Shown: piece after piece, positions 25,937 through 37,621 of the stretch | How positions within the stretch are numbered: the stretch's first letter is position 1 | Layout: every line of letters begins with the position of its first letter | Assembly (NCBI GenBank): GCA_949358305.1 | Contig: OX442318.1 | Span: forward strand, 8,046,501 to 8,110,500 | Direction of reading: 5' to 3' | DNA: 64,000 nucleotides | From: Strigamia acuminata | Lineage: Eukaryota; Arthropoda; Chilopoda; Geophilomorpha; Linotaeniidae | The notes under the pieces: generated by a model | What the model was told of the DNA's origin: nothing | The model's database searches: none | Seen by the model: only the letters and a program-made list of their open reading frames with translations | Position numbers and translations under genes: made by a program

Positions 25937-27479
25937 ATTGTACATTTCTCTTGCTGCAACTCCTTTAACAGCCACATGGCCAGTACAAGCTAAATGCAGA
26001 TAAGGTCCTAACTCCAAACATAATGTCAGAAAATGTCAGTCATAATAGCTGCAGTAATAATATCTCCCAGAAAAAAAACACTAAGCTGCATCCCCGTAAA
26101 CCCATTTTAAACGTAAAACTAAACACACAAAATTCCAAAAAAAAAATTTATAAACAAGTTTAAATGACTTTACAAACGCGCCTACCGAAAGCAATTTTTT
26201 TAGCAGAAAAGTTAAATTGATCCCATATCATAGCTATGCGACTGTTAACACATTCCACATCCAAGCTTCGTTCCCGGGAAACTCATCCCCAGATACAAAT
26301 GATAATTTAGTGATCATTAAATTGAGCAATTTTCAATTGCAGGGCGCCACACAAGGCGCAGGTAACAAGTAATACCTAATGGCCTCAAAAAATATATTTC
26401 TTGCAACCACAAAGATAATGTTTCCTTGTGTTGGGAGGCAATCGATGCCTTCCAACTCACCTCCCCCTTCAGCAGGTACAGAACTGGTTCGCTCAGCACT
26501 GGGCTGAGCACTCACTGAAAAATTGAACAGCCTCAGACATGAGGCAAGGTAAGCACGAGTAGACTGCTCGCAACCTACCATCACCAACATGTGGGTCTCA
26601 AAATTCTAAATTTTTCAAAAGCAAACGTAAAACTAGACCTCGTTTCAATCTCTCAGATTTGCAAAGCAACCATAAAAAAAACTCTACTACCCGCTCAAAA
26701 TGAGAATTTAAATATTCACTTCGAGGTCTAAATTTTTTTTTTTCTATTTTCAAATAAAAATGAAAAAAAAATAAATAAATAAAAAAAAATCAATAAAACA
26801 ATTCGCAGAAAATTTCCTTATTTACTGTCAATATTATTCATCAGAATTTTAAAAAACACTTTTCGTCTGTAAATCTAATCCTAAACTGTAAAAATTTTGC
26901 ATTTTAGCAAATCCAGCTTTACGAAAAAGAAAAAAATCCATTAAACATAAAGGAAATAAAAGAAACAAATAATTTATTAAAGAGAGAAAAAAAAATCCAA
27001 TTCCACTTTTTATGATAGGGAATTACCAATAAAGTTGAGATCAAACCAACAACAAGTCGCAATATTTTAATTTTTTAAAAGCAATAAGGAAACTTTATGA
27101 CCAACTCTCCTAATAGATGATGCTGCCCATCAAAACAAGGGCAACTTCACTGCATTGATTCCCTTTTCAATGACTGCCGTTCAAACTGGTTTAACAAATA
27201 CTTAAAGTTTGCTTTCAAAATGACTAAAAATAATTGCAATAAATGAAATAGATGAATGCTCTTAAATGAAATATTATTGTTTAATTCAATTTTCAAAAGA
27301 TGGATTGACTTATCGGTCTGAAATGACTTCTCCAAATAGGATATGACGTTTATTAAATCATATCTCCGAGAAGTCAACTCGAAAAAATTAAAATAAAACG
27401 ATTCAGATTAAGCGAAATGGAAATCAGTTTTGACTTATAGAAGTGACTTATCTCTATCGCACCTGCTATTGACTATTGT
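25937..27479. other. No confirmed gene; possible 5' exon near 26475
   Basis: Mostly A-rich DNA. At 26475-26549 a C/T-rich tract ending in CAG and a GCAAGGTAAGC donor enclose about 75 bases including an ATG. See findings. Positions 27189-27225 share AACAAATACTTAAAGTTTG with 18840-18860. Confidence 0.4.
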
Positions 27480-27499
27480 AACCGCATGTTATAGGTAGC

Positions 27500-27588
27500 C
27501 GTGTTAAAAAATTTTGATATAACAAACTCTCGTTATAACAAACCGATTTTTCGAGTTCCTTGTGATTCATTATAACGTCGCTCGACTG
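27500..27588. mobile_element. CTCGTTATAACGAA-type MITE, right half only
   Basis: Matches the right half of the complete element at 61262, ending TTCATTATAACG and CTCGACTG followed by TA. The left half is missing. Confidence 0.7.
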
Positions 27589-29420
27589 TATCCCTATTTG
27601 GGGTTACGTAATAACCGCGAAAATAAATGACAAATATAAATTCCGGGCATTATAAACTGAATAATCGCGGAATGAATAACTGTTGTGTCTTTCTGTGCTT
27701 GTTGCTGTTGTATTTGTAATGTTGTTGAATATAGAAAATGGAGAGAGGTTTTTAGCTCATGTTCACAGCTCGAGCTCTACTGCCTAACTGCTTTATTGCT
27801 TAAGTTTTTAACAAGGGAGTGTCCCACATATGGTGACCTCACGGTGACCTCACTGATAACATCAAACAAAAATACACTCATAAAAGTTGGGGATTGCAGA
27901 ACACCCCAAAAACCGCGGAATTTAAAAATCGGTTACTGATGAACTGCGGAATTTTAAAATGGAAAAAAAATTTCAATACTGGGAATTGTTTAAAAAACAC
28001 TGGTAAGGTTAGGTTCGCGGGGGGGGGGGGTCAAGGGGGGATAGCACCCCCCCCCCCTTGTTAAACATTAAGCAAATCTGTTTAAAATCCAAAACGTTTT
28101 CGATCATCTCTGGCCTTCCACAGCGGGTAATGAGAATATTACATTTGCCTCTAATCTACAAACTGATGCCCCTACAAATATCTAATTTATAACTTTTCCG
28201 TATCTCTTTGCGGCCGGCCTACAGTATCTAACTTATTTAGATGGAACCAGTCTTGTTACTCACCCCACGTCAAATGTCAATTGAACGCTTGATTCATGCT
28301 TGAGAGCGAGAAACTAATCACGGTTAAAGTCTAAATATCACCTTAAATCATGCATAATGTAATCTGTGACATAAGAAATTTGCCTAAGTCTCGATTTATT
28401 ACCAGGTCTGACATAACTCACTTAACCCATCTGAAAAAAACGCCACGTTTGGATTTCAGCCAATTTCTTATACATGAAAAGGAATTTCCTTATCATCCAA
28501 AATGCGAAATATAGATTGGTTTAAGGATTTATTTTTATTTTTAAACATTTTTTATTTATTTATTATTTTTTTTTCCCTGCTGGGAACAAGTGAGGATGAA
28601 ATTGATTGGCCTTGGACCAAGTCCATGTCATGGATTTTCTATTGCTACATTGTAAAAGCGAAGTAACTTTACTGGAGGGTGAAGAACGTGGTCGGGTCAA
28701 AGGGGGTTCAAACACACTCACCTCGAACCTCATCCCATTTGGGCTACATGTCCTCATGGGAAACACCGAGCGCTCAGTTTAGTCCCTCGAAAAACCGATG
28801 GAAATCTAATTTCCCAAACTGATTAAACAACAAGTTGAGAAAATCGTTTTATCATACGCAAAATGTGTCACATGTTGCACGAGTCACATCTTTTCGCATT
28901 CATTTTATCGCAACTAAAGACTTGCTGATCGATCGGCAATGTTTGTGTGTGTACCGACGACCCGCAGCGCCCGCTTAACGCCGTTACCTTGTTCCAGAAA
29001 AAACAGCATTAAGTGAAATCAGCGCTAAACAAGCGTATTTAATCCATGTGTATTTCAACCTCGCGCTGACAATTTCCACTTGCATACAGAGATAAAATTA
29101 CTAATATGGAATTAACTTGGAGAACAACCAAATTATTGCAAGGATGTAGTTATAATAATGCTACGATGTTTGATTAAGTGCTGCTATTATTTTGAGTTTT
29201 CTTTGTTGCCATTTATTGTTCAGTAAAGACTTGGATTTCACACAGTTCAGGTGTATTGCTCTCTTTGTCTTGCCGCTTTGGCCCTGGTCCTCGGTGCTCA
29301 TTGTTTACATTTAGTGTGTTCCCCTATTATTGTTGTAATAAAAATGTAAAAAAAAATTACAAATATTTGTTACCGGTAGTGTGGATGCATCTTAGAATCA
29401 AAACAATATCGGAAACACAC
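27589..29420. other. No gene recognised; G/C-tract palindrome
   Basis: A run of about 12 G, then GTCAAGGGGGGATAGCA, then 11 C lies at 28019-28061 and can fold on itself. A minus-strand 67-codon frame at 28563-28766 has no recognised domain. Confidence 0.5.
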
Positions 29421-29423
29421 TAA

Positions 29424-29576
29424 CTGCATTCAAAAATATAAATACTTGCATTTTAACAATTTTAGTTTAAGTGTTAGAACTTAACATGGCTTTAAACAGG
29501 AAATAATGTCATTTTTGTTTTAAAATTGAAGTAAAACACAAAATATTTTAGTTTTTGAATGCATCTACAGTTAAAA
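29424..29576. mobile_element. Tiny TIR element with GCATTCAAAAA ends
   Basis: AACTGCATTCAAAAATAT at the left and the complement of TTTTTGAATGCATCTACAGTT at the right bound about 150 bp of AT-rich DNA. Its right half recurs at 49297-49360. Confidence 0.65.
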
Positions 29577-30404
29577 TTACAAAATTACAAAATCGCTTCT
29601 ATTAACGAAAAACCTTTAACATAAGAACAGCGTTAGAACACGTTCGAGTGTTGTGAATCACGTTATAATGGGGGCCCCTACCGTATTTCAGTTTTTTTCT
29701 TTTGGTTTTATTACTTCTGGACATAAAATCAAATATTTCTTGATGTGATTTGTGTCTGCACTCAAATTAAATCTCTTCATATACTTGATAAGGTTTCCAT
29801 CTCTGAAATAAGTGTACTGTGCCCCCTCCTTCCCTCAAACATTGTACACATGCACAAGTTAATATCAGTAATGGTTCGTAGCCAACTCGTAATAACAACT
29901 CGGGCTTTACCTATGTATACATGAGATATATTTTGCCGCGTCTCGAGTCTTTTACGACGGCCCTTCGGCCAAAGTAAAATCTTATTCCTAGATGGACCAA
30001 ATGGAATCTGTTTACATTACCCAACATCTAAAATATTGCTGCTGCAAATAAATAAAAATAAAAATAAAGATAGATAAATATATTAATATTTTTTCTAAAA
30101 AAAAAAAGTTAGAATACAATCAAAAGAATTATCGATAATTCCAGTTGAGTCAATACTGAAGCCTAAAATGACGTTTAGTGACTTGTTTCTTTCATTATGA
30201 CGCATTTTGTGTCCAAAGTATTAATCATAATGCAAAACGTGTCATAAAAGCGACTAAAGTCAGTTATACAGTCACTTTACGCTTTAATAATAAACGCAAC
30301 CAATCATTGTAAATTACCTCCGACATTTTAATGTTTACAAAACGACTATTACTGTAAATACTCTAATAGAACTTGGGGTGCCCATTCAACGCCACATCAA
30401 CTAC
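29577..30404. other. No gene recognised
   Basis: AT-rich DNA. GTGACTTG/AAAGCGACT and CATTATGACGCATTTTG/CAAAACGTGTCATAA near 30175-30260 form a weak foldback. Confidence 0.4.
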
Positions 30405-30535
30405 GAGAAATTGCGAGAAATCCCAAAAAATTGCGAGAAATCCCGAGAAAATGCGAGAAATCTCGAGAAATTGCGAAAAATAGCAAGAAATTGCGAGAAA
30501 TTATGAAAAATCTTGAAAAATCTTGACACATTATC
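30405..30535. repeat. GAGAAATTGC minisatellite
   Basis: About 12 short degenerate copies of a unit like CGAGAAATTG alternating with CGAGAAATCC. It decays toward the right. Confidence 0.8.
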
Positions 30536-31575
30536 GTATTTAAATGACAACATTCGACTTTTACAAATCACGTCGAAACTTTCACCACTTCCGCCATCTA
30601 CCAAACCATTTAAGAAAAATAAATCACTCATCTTCCCACTATGTCTTTACACTCAAAAATTTGTCACGGCGACATGCAACATTTCACAGAAACTAATTTC
30701 GCGCGTTAATTTTGCTCGAAATAAGATTAAATTAACACACTTGGTGCATCTGACCTTTAAATTAAAATTAAAAAGGGGATAGCGCAGACGTGAATAGTTT
30801 TGCTATGTAAATTCGCCTAATGAGTGTGTGTAAAGTAGTTTGGAAGATGGGTGTGGATAGAGTCAATCTCGAGCCTCAAACTATCCTTGGAACTGCTAGC
30901 CTCCCTAATTTAAGAAGCTGTGATTTTAACATTTTTTTCTTCCTTTCTTCACCCGGTGGCTTTTGTTAAAAGCAAAAACCTAGCCATGCCCAAGCACGCT
31001 GCAGAATCAAGAGACTTCTAATGAAGGATTCGCCATTCACGAGCAGACAAAAATGGAGGCGGGGGGGGGTGGGGGGGTAGGTAGGAGAAGATTAAAGTAG
31101 AGAAGAAGAAAAAAAGAATATTCCAAGACATAATTAGCTCGTTGCGCGGGTAACGTCATGTGATTTACTTCTAAAATCATTTGACTTGTTGTGCAAGTAT
31201 TGTTATTTGTGAAGAGAAATCTACCCTCATTCTGGAGGAGAAGAGGAAATTGATTTTTCTCAATCTCAACGTTTACGAGTGGCACAAAGATTTGCCGCTT
31301 TTAAGAAACGTTGAAATATTTCAACATCCTGGAATTAATATTTCAGGCGCGGAAACAATTCCACATTTTCCACGCGCCATCAAAACCGGAAGGAATTTGT
31401 CAGCGCGATTCCGTGCTCAAATAAACTTTCGGCGAAGTTCTAGCCTCGGTTCCTTTTACCGTTTCCACTTTTCGCAAACTTTCCGGCAGATACTTTTTAC
31501 GTTATTGGAAAATTTCTCCAACCGGAACGTCCTTATTTATTATTCCGATATGTTTCCAAAATATATTTTACAAAA
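30536..31575. other. No gene recognised
   Basis: A G-rich tract lies at 31058-31080. The 158-codon frame at 31181-31657 runs into the next MITE and is not believed to be coding. Confidence 0.5.
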
Positions 31576-31948
31576 TACGGTCGAGCCTCGTTATAACGAA
31601 GCTCTAAAGACTCGAATACTTCGTTATAACTACACCCCGGATATTTACGCAAAATAAATTTCGTTTTATGCGCATAAAATATGCACCAAAAATTCCATTT
31701 TATGCAAAATAAAAAAAAATCGGTTCATTATAACCAAAGTTTGTTATATCAAAAATTTTTTAACATGGTGTTCAACGGCCAACCACCAACCAAGCCATTT
31801 TTAACGGAAATAAATTATTGACACCTCAAATTTATTTTTAAAAACACTTAATTGACTTAATTTCAAACTATTTATTTTATTTATTTTTAGCTCTTCGTTA
31901 TAACAAAAAATTCTTTATATCGCGGTTCGTTATAACGAGGTTCGACTA
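31576..31948. mobile_element. CTCGTTATAACGAA-type MITE, long copy
   Basis: The ends CGGTCGAGCCTCGTTATAAC and the complement of GTTATAACGAGGTTCGACTA are inverted repeats typical of pogo/Tigger-related MITEs. The interior holds a block (CCCCGGATATTTACGC, CGTTTTATGCGCATA) also found in a different TIR family. Confidence 0.85.
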
Positions 31949-33271
31949 AACCCTGTTTTGGAGGTCATGCCCTAAAATTCCATACGGGTTCATATAATTA
32001 ATATTTTGTATCCCACGATGCTTCTGAATTGTTTTAAAGCACTAAACCTTTAAGTCAAACAACGTTTACACTATAAAATTAAAAATAGTGCAGACGATCC
32101 CAGTGTTTTGCCACTATTTATGCCACAACTGAAATACTGTAGCTTGTTCAATGGTTTTCCTGAAGGCTCCTGAGTCTAATTATGGAATTACATAGTATTC
32201 TGTGTCTAGACTTTCAGTTTTTCTCTGGGCCTCCTGGCGACCCAGACTAGACAGATTGCTTGGGTATTGTTTACCTTACTCCACACGCATGCTCTTTACT
32301 AGCAATATGTAGCATCTTTGCCTCGCAGGTTATGGGTTTTTGCTCACAAAGGAATCCATCTCAATGATCTACACGATCTAGGTTTTTCTCTATAAAAGTA
32401 CTAGATGCATTCCAAAACCCCCGACTTAGGCGGTTTATTCGTTCCGTTTTGCAAATTCCATAGACCACCATGAAGTTTTGTAACGCGAAACGACTAAAAC
32501 GCCTTACGCCAATCTTTTGAAACGCACCTGCTATTTTTGATACACTAACTGGACAAGTCATAAGTAACATCATTTATTTGTTATTCATACAATTGATATT
32601 TTGCGTCATATCTTTGGGTTTATTGTTTTTTTGAGACGGTATCTTATCTCTCCGCGAATAGCTTTCGCTAACTTATATAGTACGATGTTATGTAAGCTTC
32701 CTTCTGACTTATTGCACCACTGGAATTTCTCAAGCATCTATCTGCTATCTGTCTGCCACCCACTGGACTTTCTGCAACATTAGCACAAAACCTGATACGC
32801 AAAGCAGTTGGCAATTGGTCAAGCATTCTCCACCTACAAGCGAAAAGTTTGATTTATTTTTGGAGAAAAACAAATATAAACAACGCCAAAAATGGATTTA
32901 AACCAGAAACATCTACTCTAAAACCACCAACTTTAATAAACAGTCTGCTTGTAATGCGTGCAAGAAAATTTATACAAACTTTTCCACTAAGTTACAACAT
33001 ACCGCAATTATATTGCGGTGGTGGGTATAAATCCTCCTCTGCAACATTATGAAACTTGAGACTGAAATGCTCCCTGGATTTTCTTATTTAATGAAGTCAG
33101 CTCACCAAGATATTTGATTGTCACACACACCACACAGCATCAACATTTACATGGGTGAGGGTTAAAAAGACACCTTGCTATCACATTGCAACAAGAAACT
33201 TGAGACTTTTCACAATACTGTCAAAGAAGAAAATTTTATGACACATAAAGTCAAAGATCCATAAGCAAATT
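31949..33271. other. No gene recognised; one copy of a dispersed repeat
   Basis: CTGGACAAGTCATAAGTAAC with the following TTATTTGTT lies at 32551-32582, part of a five-copy dispersed family. The remainder shows no coding signal. Confidence 0.5.
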
Positions 33272-33922
33272 CCCATATGGTTCAAAAATATATTTTAAGT
33301 ATATTATTTGTACATTAAATAATGCATTTCATAATACAATTTACAAAATGCATTCATATTTGACAAATAATATCGGGAACGCGTTTCTTAATACCGTATT
33401 ATCCCGCTTTAAGCCGCATGCCAGCATAGTGCGAGTTTAACCGGCATGTCGATAGTAATAATTAGACCCCGGATATGTATGCAAAAAAAATTTTGTTATA
33501 TGCGCATATAATATGCACCAAAAATATCAATATATCCGAAAAAAAAGTGAAATATGCAAAATAAAAAAATTTATTTCAGTGAAATCATTTATTGCAATAA
33601 CAAATTAGTGACATTTCTAAGTGCTGTGTACTGTGTGGTAAAACCGTGTCGTTTGTCAGTAAGCACAGACTTAAATTGCGAAAAAAATCGTTCAACATCG
33701 CAACTGGTGATAAGGGCATATTATTATTACTAATAATCTTCAGAATATCAAGAAAACTCAAATTTCAGGCCCAAATTCCAACATCATTATTCCCGGTTTT
33801 TCACTTATACACGTTTCACTTTGTACCGGCATGTCGGTATAAACTGTTTGACTGTAATTCCAAAAACCTGGTAAACCAACGGCATTGCAATACAATTCCA
33901 ATGTATTTTTGAACCACATGGG
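33272..33922. mobile_element. Family W MITE carrying a truncated GGCATGCCG-type MITE
   Basis: The W termini CCCATATGGTTCAAAAAT and ATTTTTGAACCACATGGG are intact at both ends. At 33392, just after CGTTTCTTAATA, W sequence stops and a second element begins with CCGTATTATCCCGC. W resumes near 33885 with GCAATACAATTCCAATG. The inner element has lost its 3' TIR and some W sequence is gone, so a deletion followed insertion. Confidence 0.82.
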
Positions 33923-35154
33923 TGGTGCCACATCACGATGCTTCTTCATCAATTAATTGCAAGATTAAAAATTAGTAATTTATGGAATGAAAAAGCAAAA
34001 CTATACATAAATATTTACAGCAACTTAAATTTGTAATCATCAATTAAAATGTTGGACCTCAGGAGCTGGCAACAACTCGTTTTCCCCCCATATACAATAT
34101 GTATTACACACTTGTCACTAAAACAATCAATTATGTTTGCAAATTTCCAACTGCAGATGCAGAAAAACAGAAAATAAAATAAATGAGCCCAGAAAGAAAG
34201 AAAAGGCGGGACGGGGCGGAGCGAACCATATTTTTTTTCTCTCCACTTTTTATATGCATCGAGTTGAGTGTAATACAGTAAAACATTTATGCAGAACAAG
34301 CAACTGAAACGAATTGGATCTTGCATTTTATATTAAAATAAATAAAGAAAATGGCAACCAAAAAAAATAAAAATAAAAATATATAAAAAATAAAAAAAAA
34401 TAAAAAATAAAAAGCACCAGTTGCCAAAACTCAACCAAATAAAAAAAAAACTCCTAGCTACAAATATTTCACCATTTTCTACCGTCACCCTAAAAAAAAT
34501 CAACTTAAAAAAATCCAAAATCAATTTTTCTTTAAAAATTCATTCCCGCATCGCCATCAACTAATTTTTACAATCCTTTATCATTTCCACTCGAACGAAT
34601 CTTTATATTTAAAAAAAGAAAAAAAAAACGGTTCTATGGATTAGCAAGTGGAAATTATCTGAGCATAATGTAGAAAAGTGTTCTTCACCGTAGTGTCAAG
34701 CAATTAGGGTTTAAACTGACGGATTGGCTAGGCAGCAAATGTGAAGAGAAATAAGGAAGAGGAAAATGTATTATTTAGTCTGAGTGTGCGCTTCAGGGAT
34801 ACTGGGATGCTCGACGAATTCTTATCTATTCTTAATGAGAAAGAAAGGGAGGAGCAAGCAAAAGATGGATTGACTTTAATACGCGAATGAGCACCCCTCT
34901 CAAGTCTATTTGCATAGTTTTACATTTACCACGCAAAAAAATTAGAATTAAATAATAAAAACCCTTTTTACCCTATTTATATTTTATGCATTCGCATGCT
35001 TTGACGGCAAAACCCGTAAAGATGGCGGAGGCCCCCACATAATAAGATTTTAATTGTGATTTAAATAAATGAGGAAAAAATCTGAAAAATTCAGCGAAAA
35101 AAAATCCAAATTCGGTTAGCAGTCACTACAGAAAGACTACAAGACAAGTGGATT
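33923..35154. other. No gene recognised
   Basis: A-rich DNA with poly(A)/TA-rich runs around 34330-34520. Confidence 0.5.
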
Positions 35155-35430
35155 TCTGGAGTCTCGTTATAACGAAAAGTCAGTTCGTTATAACAAAAAT
35201 TCGTTATATCAAATTTTTTTTCCATGGTATTCTATGGCCAACCAAACCATTTCTAATTATTCGTTATAACGAAAAATTCGTTATATCGCGATTCGCTATA
35301 AGGAGGTTCGACTGTATCAACATTTTTTAACACGATGTTCTATGGTCAACCAACTAACCAAGTCGTTTTTAAGTATTCCTTATAACAAAAAATTCGTTAT
35401 ATCGCGATTCCTTATAACGAGGTTATACTG
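35155..35430. mobile_element. CTCGTTATAACGAA-type MITE with a duplicated right end
   Basis: A left end at 35158 is followed by one right end finishing GGAGGTTCGACTG at 35314 and a second finishing GAGGTTATACTG at 35430. Each right end is preceded by the same TTCTATGG, CCAAC and TTCGTTATATCGCGATTC blocks, so about 115 bp is duplicated in tandem. Confidence 0.8.
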
Positions 35431-36662
35431 TATCCCACCAAGTCTGTCTTAGACTCGACTTGCAATGCCAAACTAAATAAATAAAAAAATTTAAACCGTT
35501 TCAAATTTTATTAAATCTGAAAACTTAGAGAGGGGGTCTTGTTTGGTCAGGGTCTCCGTTTGGTGGGGGCCCCCGTTGTGTGGGGCCCCTTTAATGTTGG
35601 AGTCCCCTGTTTGGTGGAACATAATTGTGGTTGAAACTTGCAAATAAAATTGCAAAATCAAATAAAACAGCAACTTTTATTACAAATTGTGTGATTTTTA
35701 AAACTTTTTAGTCCTAAAAGAGTTTGAAAAATCCATTAAATCCACATTTTGATGACCCATAAAGTCGAGACTCTTTTACAAATCTAATAAAAGTAGTTGC
35801 AAAGTTATTTGGACAAATTAAGTTGTTTGAATGGATTTTTATTTATTTTTTATTTTTATCCCTTAAGACCCCCATGTTTACAATCGCATTCAGCGTGGCA
35901 GTTCCAATTCCCAAAATAAACTTCTCCACTTGCTTAATCCACATTGGAAAAAAAAAATTAATACATAAAAGATTAGTTGATATAAAATATAAATTTCAAA
36001 GGTGGAAATAACAAAATAGAACTTTTTTTTTTTTGAAGCAACTTCAGCTTTACCGCAAACTTACAAAACCGTACTTTATTACTTCCAATTTCTGCACCAA
36101 CAAATCTTAATTTAGAACATAATTCCATGCTTCGTGAAAGAATTATTAATCCTTTCCATATATATATTAAAAACCCACTTTTTTCTCCACTTTCCTTCCT
36201 CAAATCCTGCTCAGACTTAAAGAAATTGTGCAATCAAAATGAAAATGATTAAAACTTGAGAAAAAAAATGTTTATACATTAGTTTTAAATATATCTGAAA
36301 AGATAAACCAAGTTTACACAAAAAGAGTACTCAATTTTGAACCAGTTTCATTGCTGGAGTCCAATTTTATAAACAAATGTGATTATTGTAAATCTGATAG
36401 AAAGCGGCTTTTCTGCTGAACTCGATATCCAGCAAGCGTGGGGATCAAAGCTTTATTACTGTTATTTATGTGTTTCTCAGAATCATTAGACGCATTCAAA
36501 GGTTCTGTTTACATGGTTTCTGGTGTTTCTATAAACGGCAGAAACAGAAGACAAAAGTTTCTGTTTCAATTGTTTTTAGTGTTTCTGTAAACAAGAGAAA
36601 AAAAATGAAAAAAAACACGCCTAACTATGAAATGTCAGGTAATTTCGTTGTTGGGCCTGTTT
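35431..36662. other. No gene recognised
   Basis: Contains a G-rich stretch near 35530-35620 and two similar GTTTCTGTTTACATGG/GTGTTTCTGTAAAC blocks near 36500-36600. Confidence 0.45.
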
Positions 36663-37362
36663 ATAGTTGATGTAGTTTCATGGATTGTAGAAGATTGTTG
36701 AAGAGAGACACTAAACCATACCGTATAAGGGTTAAGCCTAGTACTCATACGCTTTCAGAGTCTAAATATTTTTACAGTCTTAATTTTTCAACAGCACCAT
36801 TTCAAGCGGAATGTTTTATCCTCTTATTATTCAGACTCTGATAAATTTGTGGTACTCATCAAATTGTCACCAGAAAGTTTCCGTACTCTTACACTGTGTG
36901 AGTCATTGTTGCTTGTTTTGGAAATGGCTGGCAATGGCAATGAAGCTTTGTCCGACTTTTCTGACTTAAATAATTTTAAAATCAGTTTTGGTCTTTTTGC
37001 AATTAAAAAAGCATTTATTTTGTCTGAAATGCAGGCAAAAATATAATTCTACTAACCTTCAACAAACAACGTGCTGTCACCGGTTGCAAATTTTAAATAA
37101 AAAACAAGGGAATTCTGGGTAGACAAAATTTATTCAGAGTCTGAAACAATTAAATTTTTCCGTGCACCATCGGGGCCGGAAACAATTCGTTTCCACTTGC
37201 AAGGGTGATTCAGAGTCTAAACAATATTTTTATGAGTACCACCCTTGGCAGGAAACTTAAGACTTTGATTCCTGTTACCATTCCAAGGACGGAATGGTGT
37301 TATGAGTACTAGGCTTTACTACGGAAGTCCCGTTACAATTTTATTTAACGCTAAAGTCGCTG
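36663..37362 (+). repeat. Dispersed repeat (family R) split by a MITE
   Basis: The two halves, 36663-36734 and 37316-37362, join to match the continuous copy at 12018-12145. The split is caused by the element at 36735. Confidence 0.85.
36735..37315. mobile_element. PIF/Harbinger-like MITE with TTA target duplication
   Basis: A 581-bp element with perfect 15-bp ends AGCCTAGTACTCATA, flanked by TTA at 36732-36734 and 37316-37318. Subterminal TTCAGAGTCTAAA/GATTCAGAGTCT words repeat near both ends. Precise 3-bp TTA duplication is the hallmark of PIF/Harbinger. No transposase or Myb-like frame, so it is non-autonomous. Confidence 0.88.
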
Positions 37363-37408
37363 TGTCAACACAATTTTCTTTTTACTCACTTTTCTGATGG
37401 TGGATGCT

Positions 37409-37621
37409 TCACCTGCAAGCATTACAACATTCTCTAATTCTTTTGTTTAGCCAACAACAAAATCCACACACAATAAAGACACCAGAAAGTCCAAAAATCC
37501 TTCCAACAACCCTAACGGAAGCCCTTTTACCATAGAACACATTACATGGTGTCCGGCTGCTCAAACTCGCACGAGGAAATCTATTCTTTAGGTACACAAC
37601 AGTGACTGCCAACTCAGCCCA
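37409..37621 (-). pseudogene. Ty1/copia pol remnant (C-terminal integrase region)
   Basis: The minus strand reads WAELAVTVVYLKNRFPRASL, then TPCNVFYGKRASV and RIFG. This matches the copia-type motif order in which a WAEAVNTAVYLxNR block is followed by TPYExWxGKKPxVxHLRVFG. It is a short orphan fragment: upstream the frame meets a stop and the integrase catalytic core is not seen. It lies about 50 bases beyond the dispersed repeat that carries the Harbinger-like MITE. No LTR pair was identified. Confidence 0.68.

Noticed and set aside
26333-26590. Overlapping minus-strand frames of 64 and 85 codons
   Set aside because: Two frames are open over the same bases with no recognised domain; only the + strand splice-like signals were kept, as a low-confidence finding.
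31181-31657. 158-codon + strand frame
   Set aside because: Its last third is the left end of the MITE at 31576; no domain is visible.
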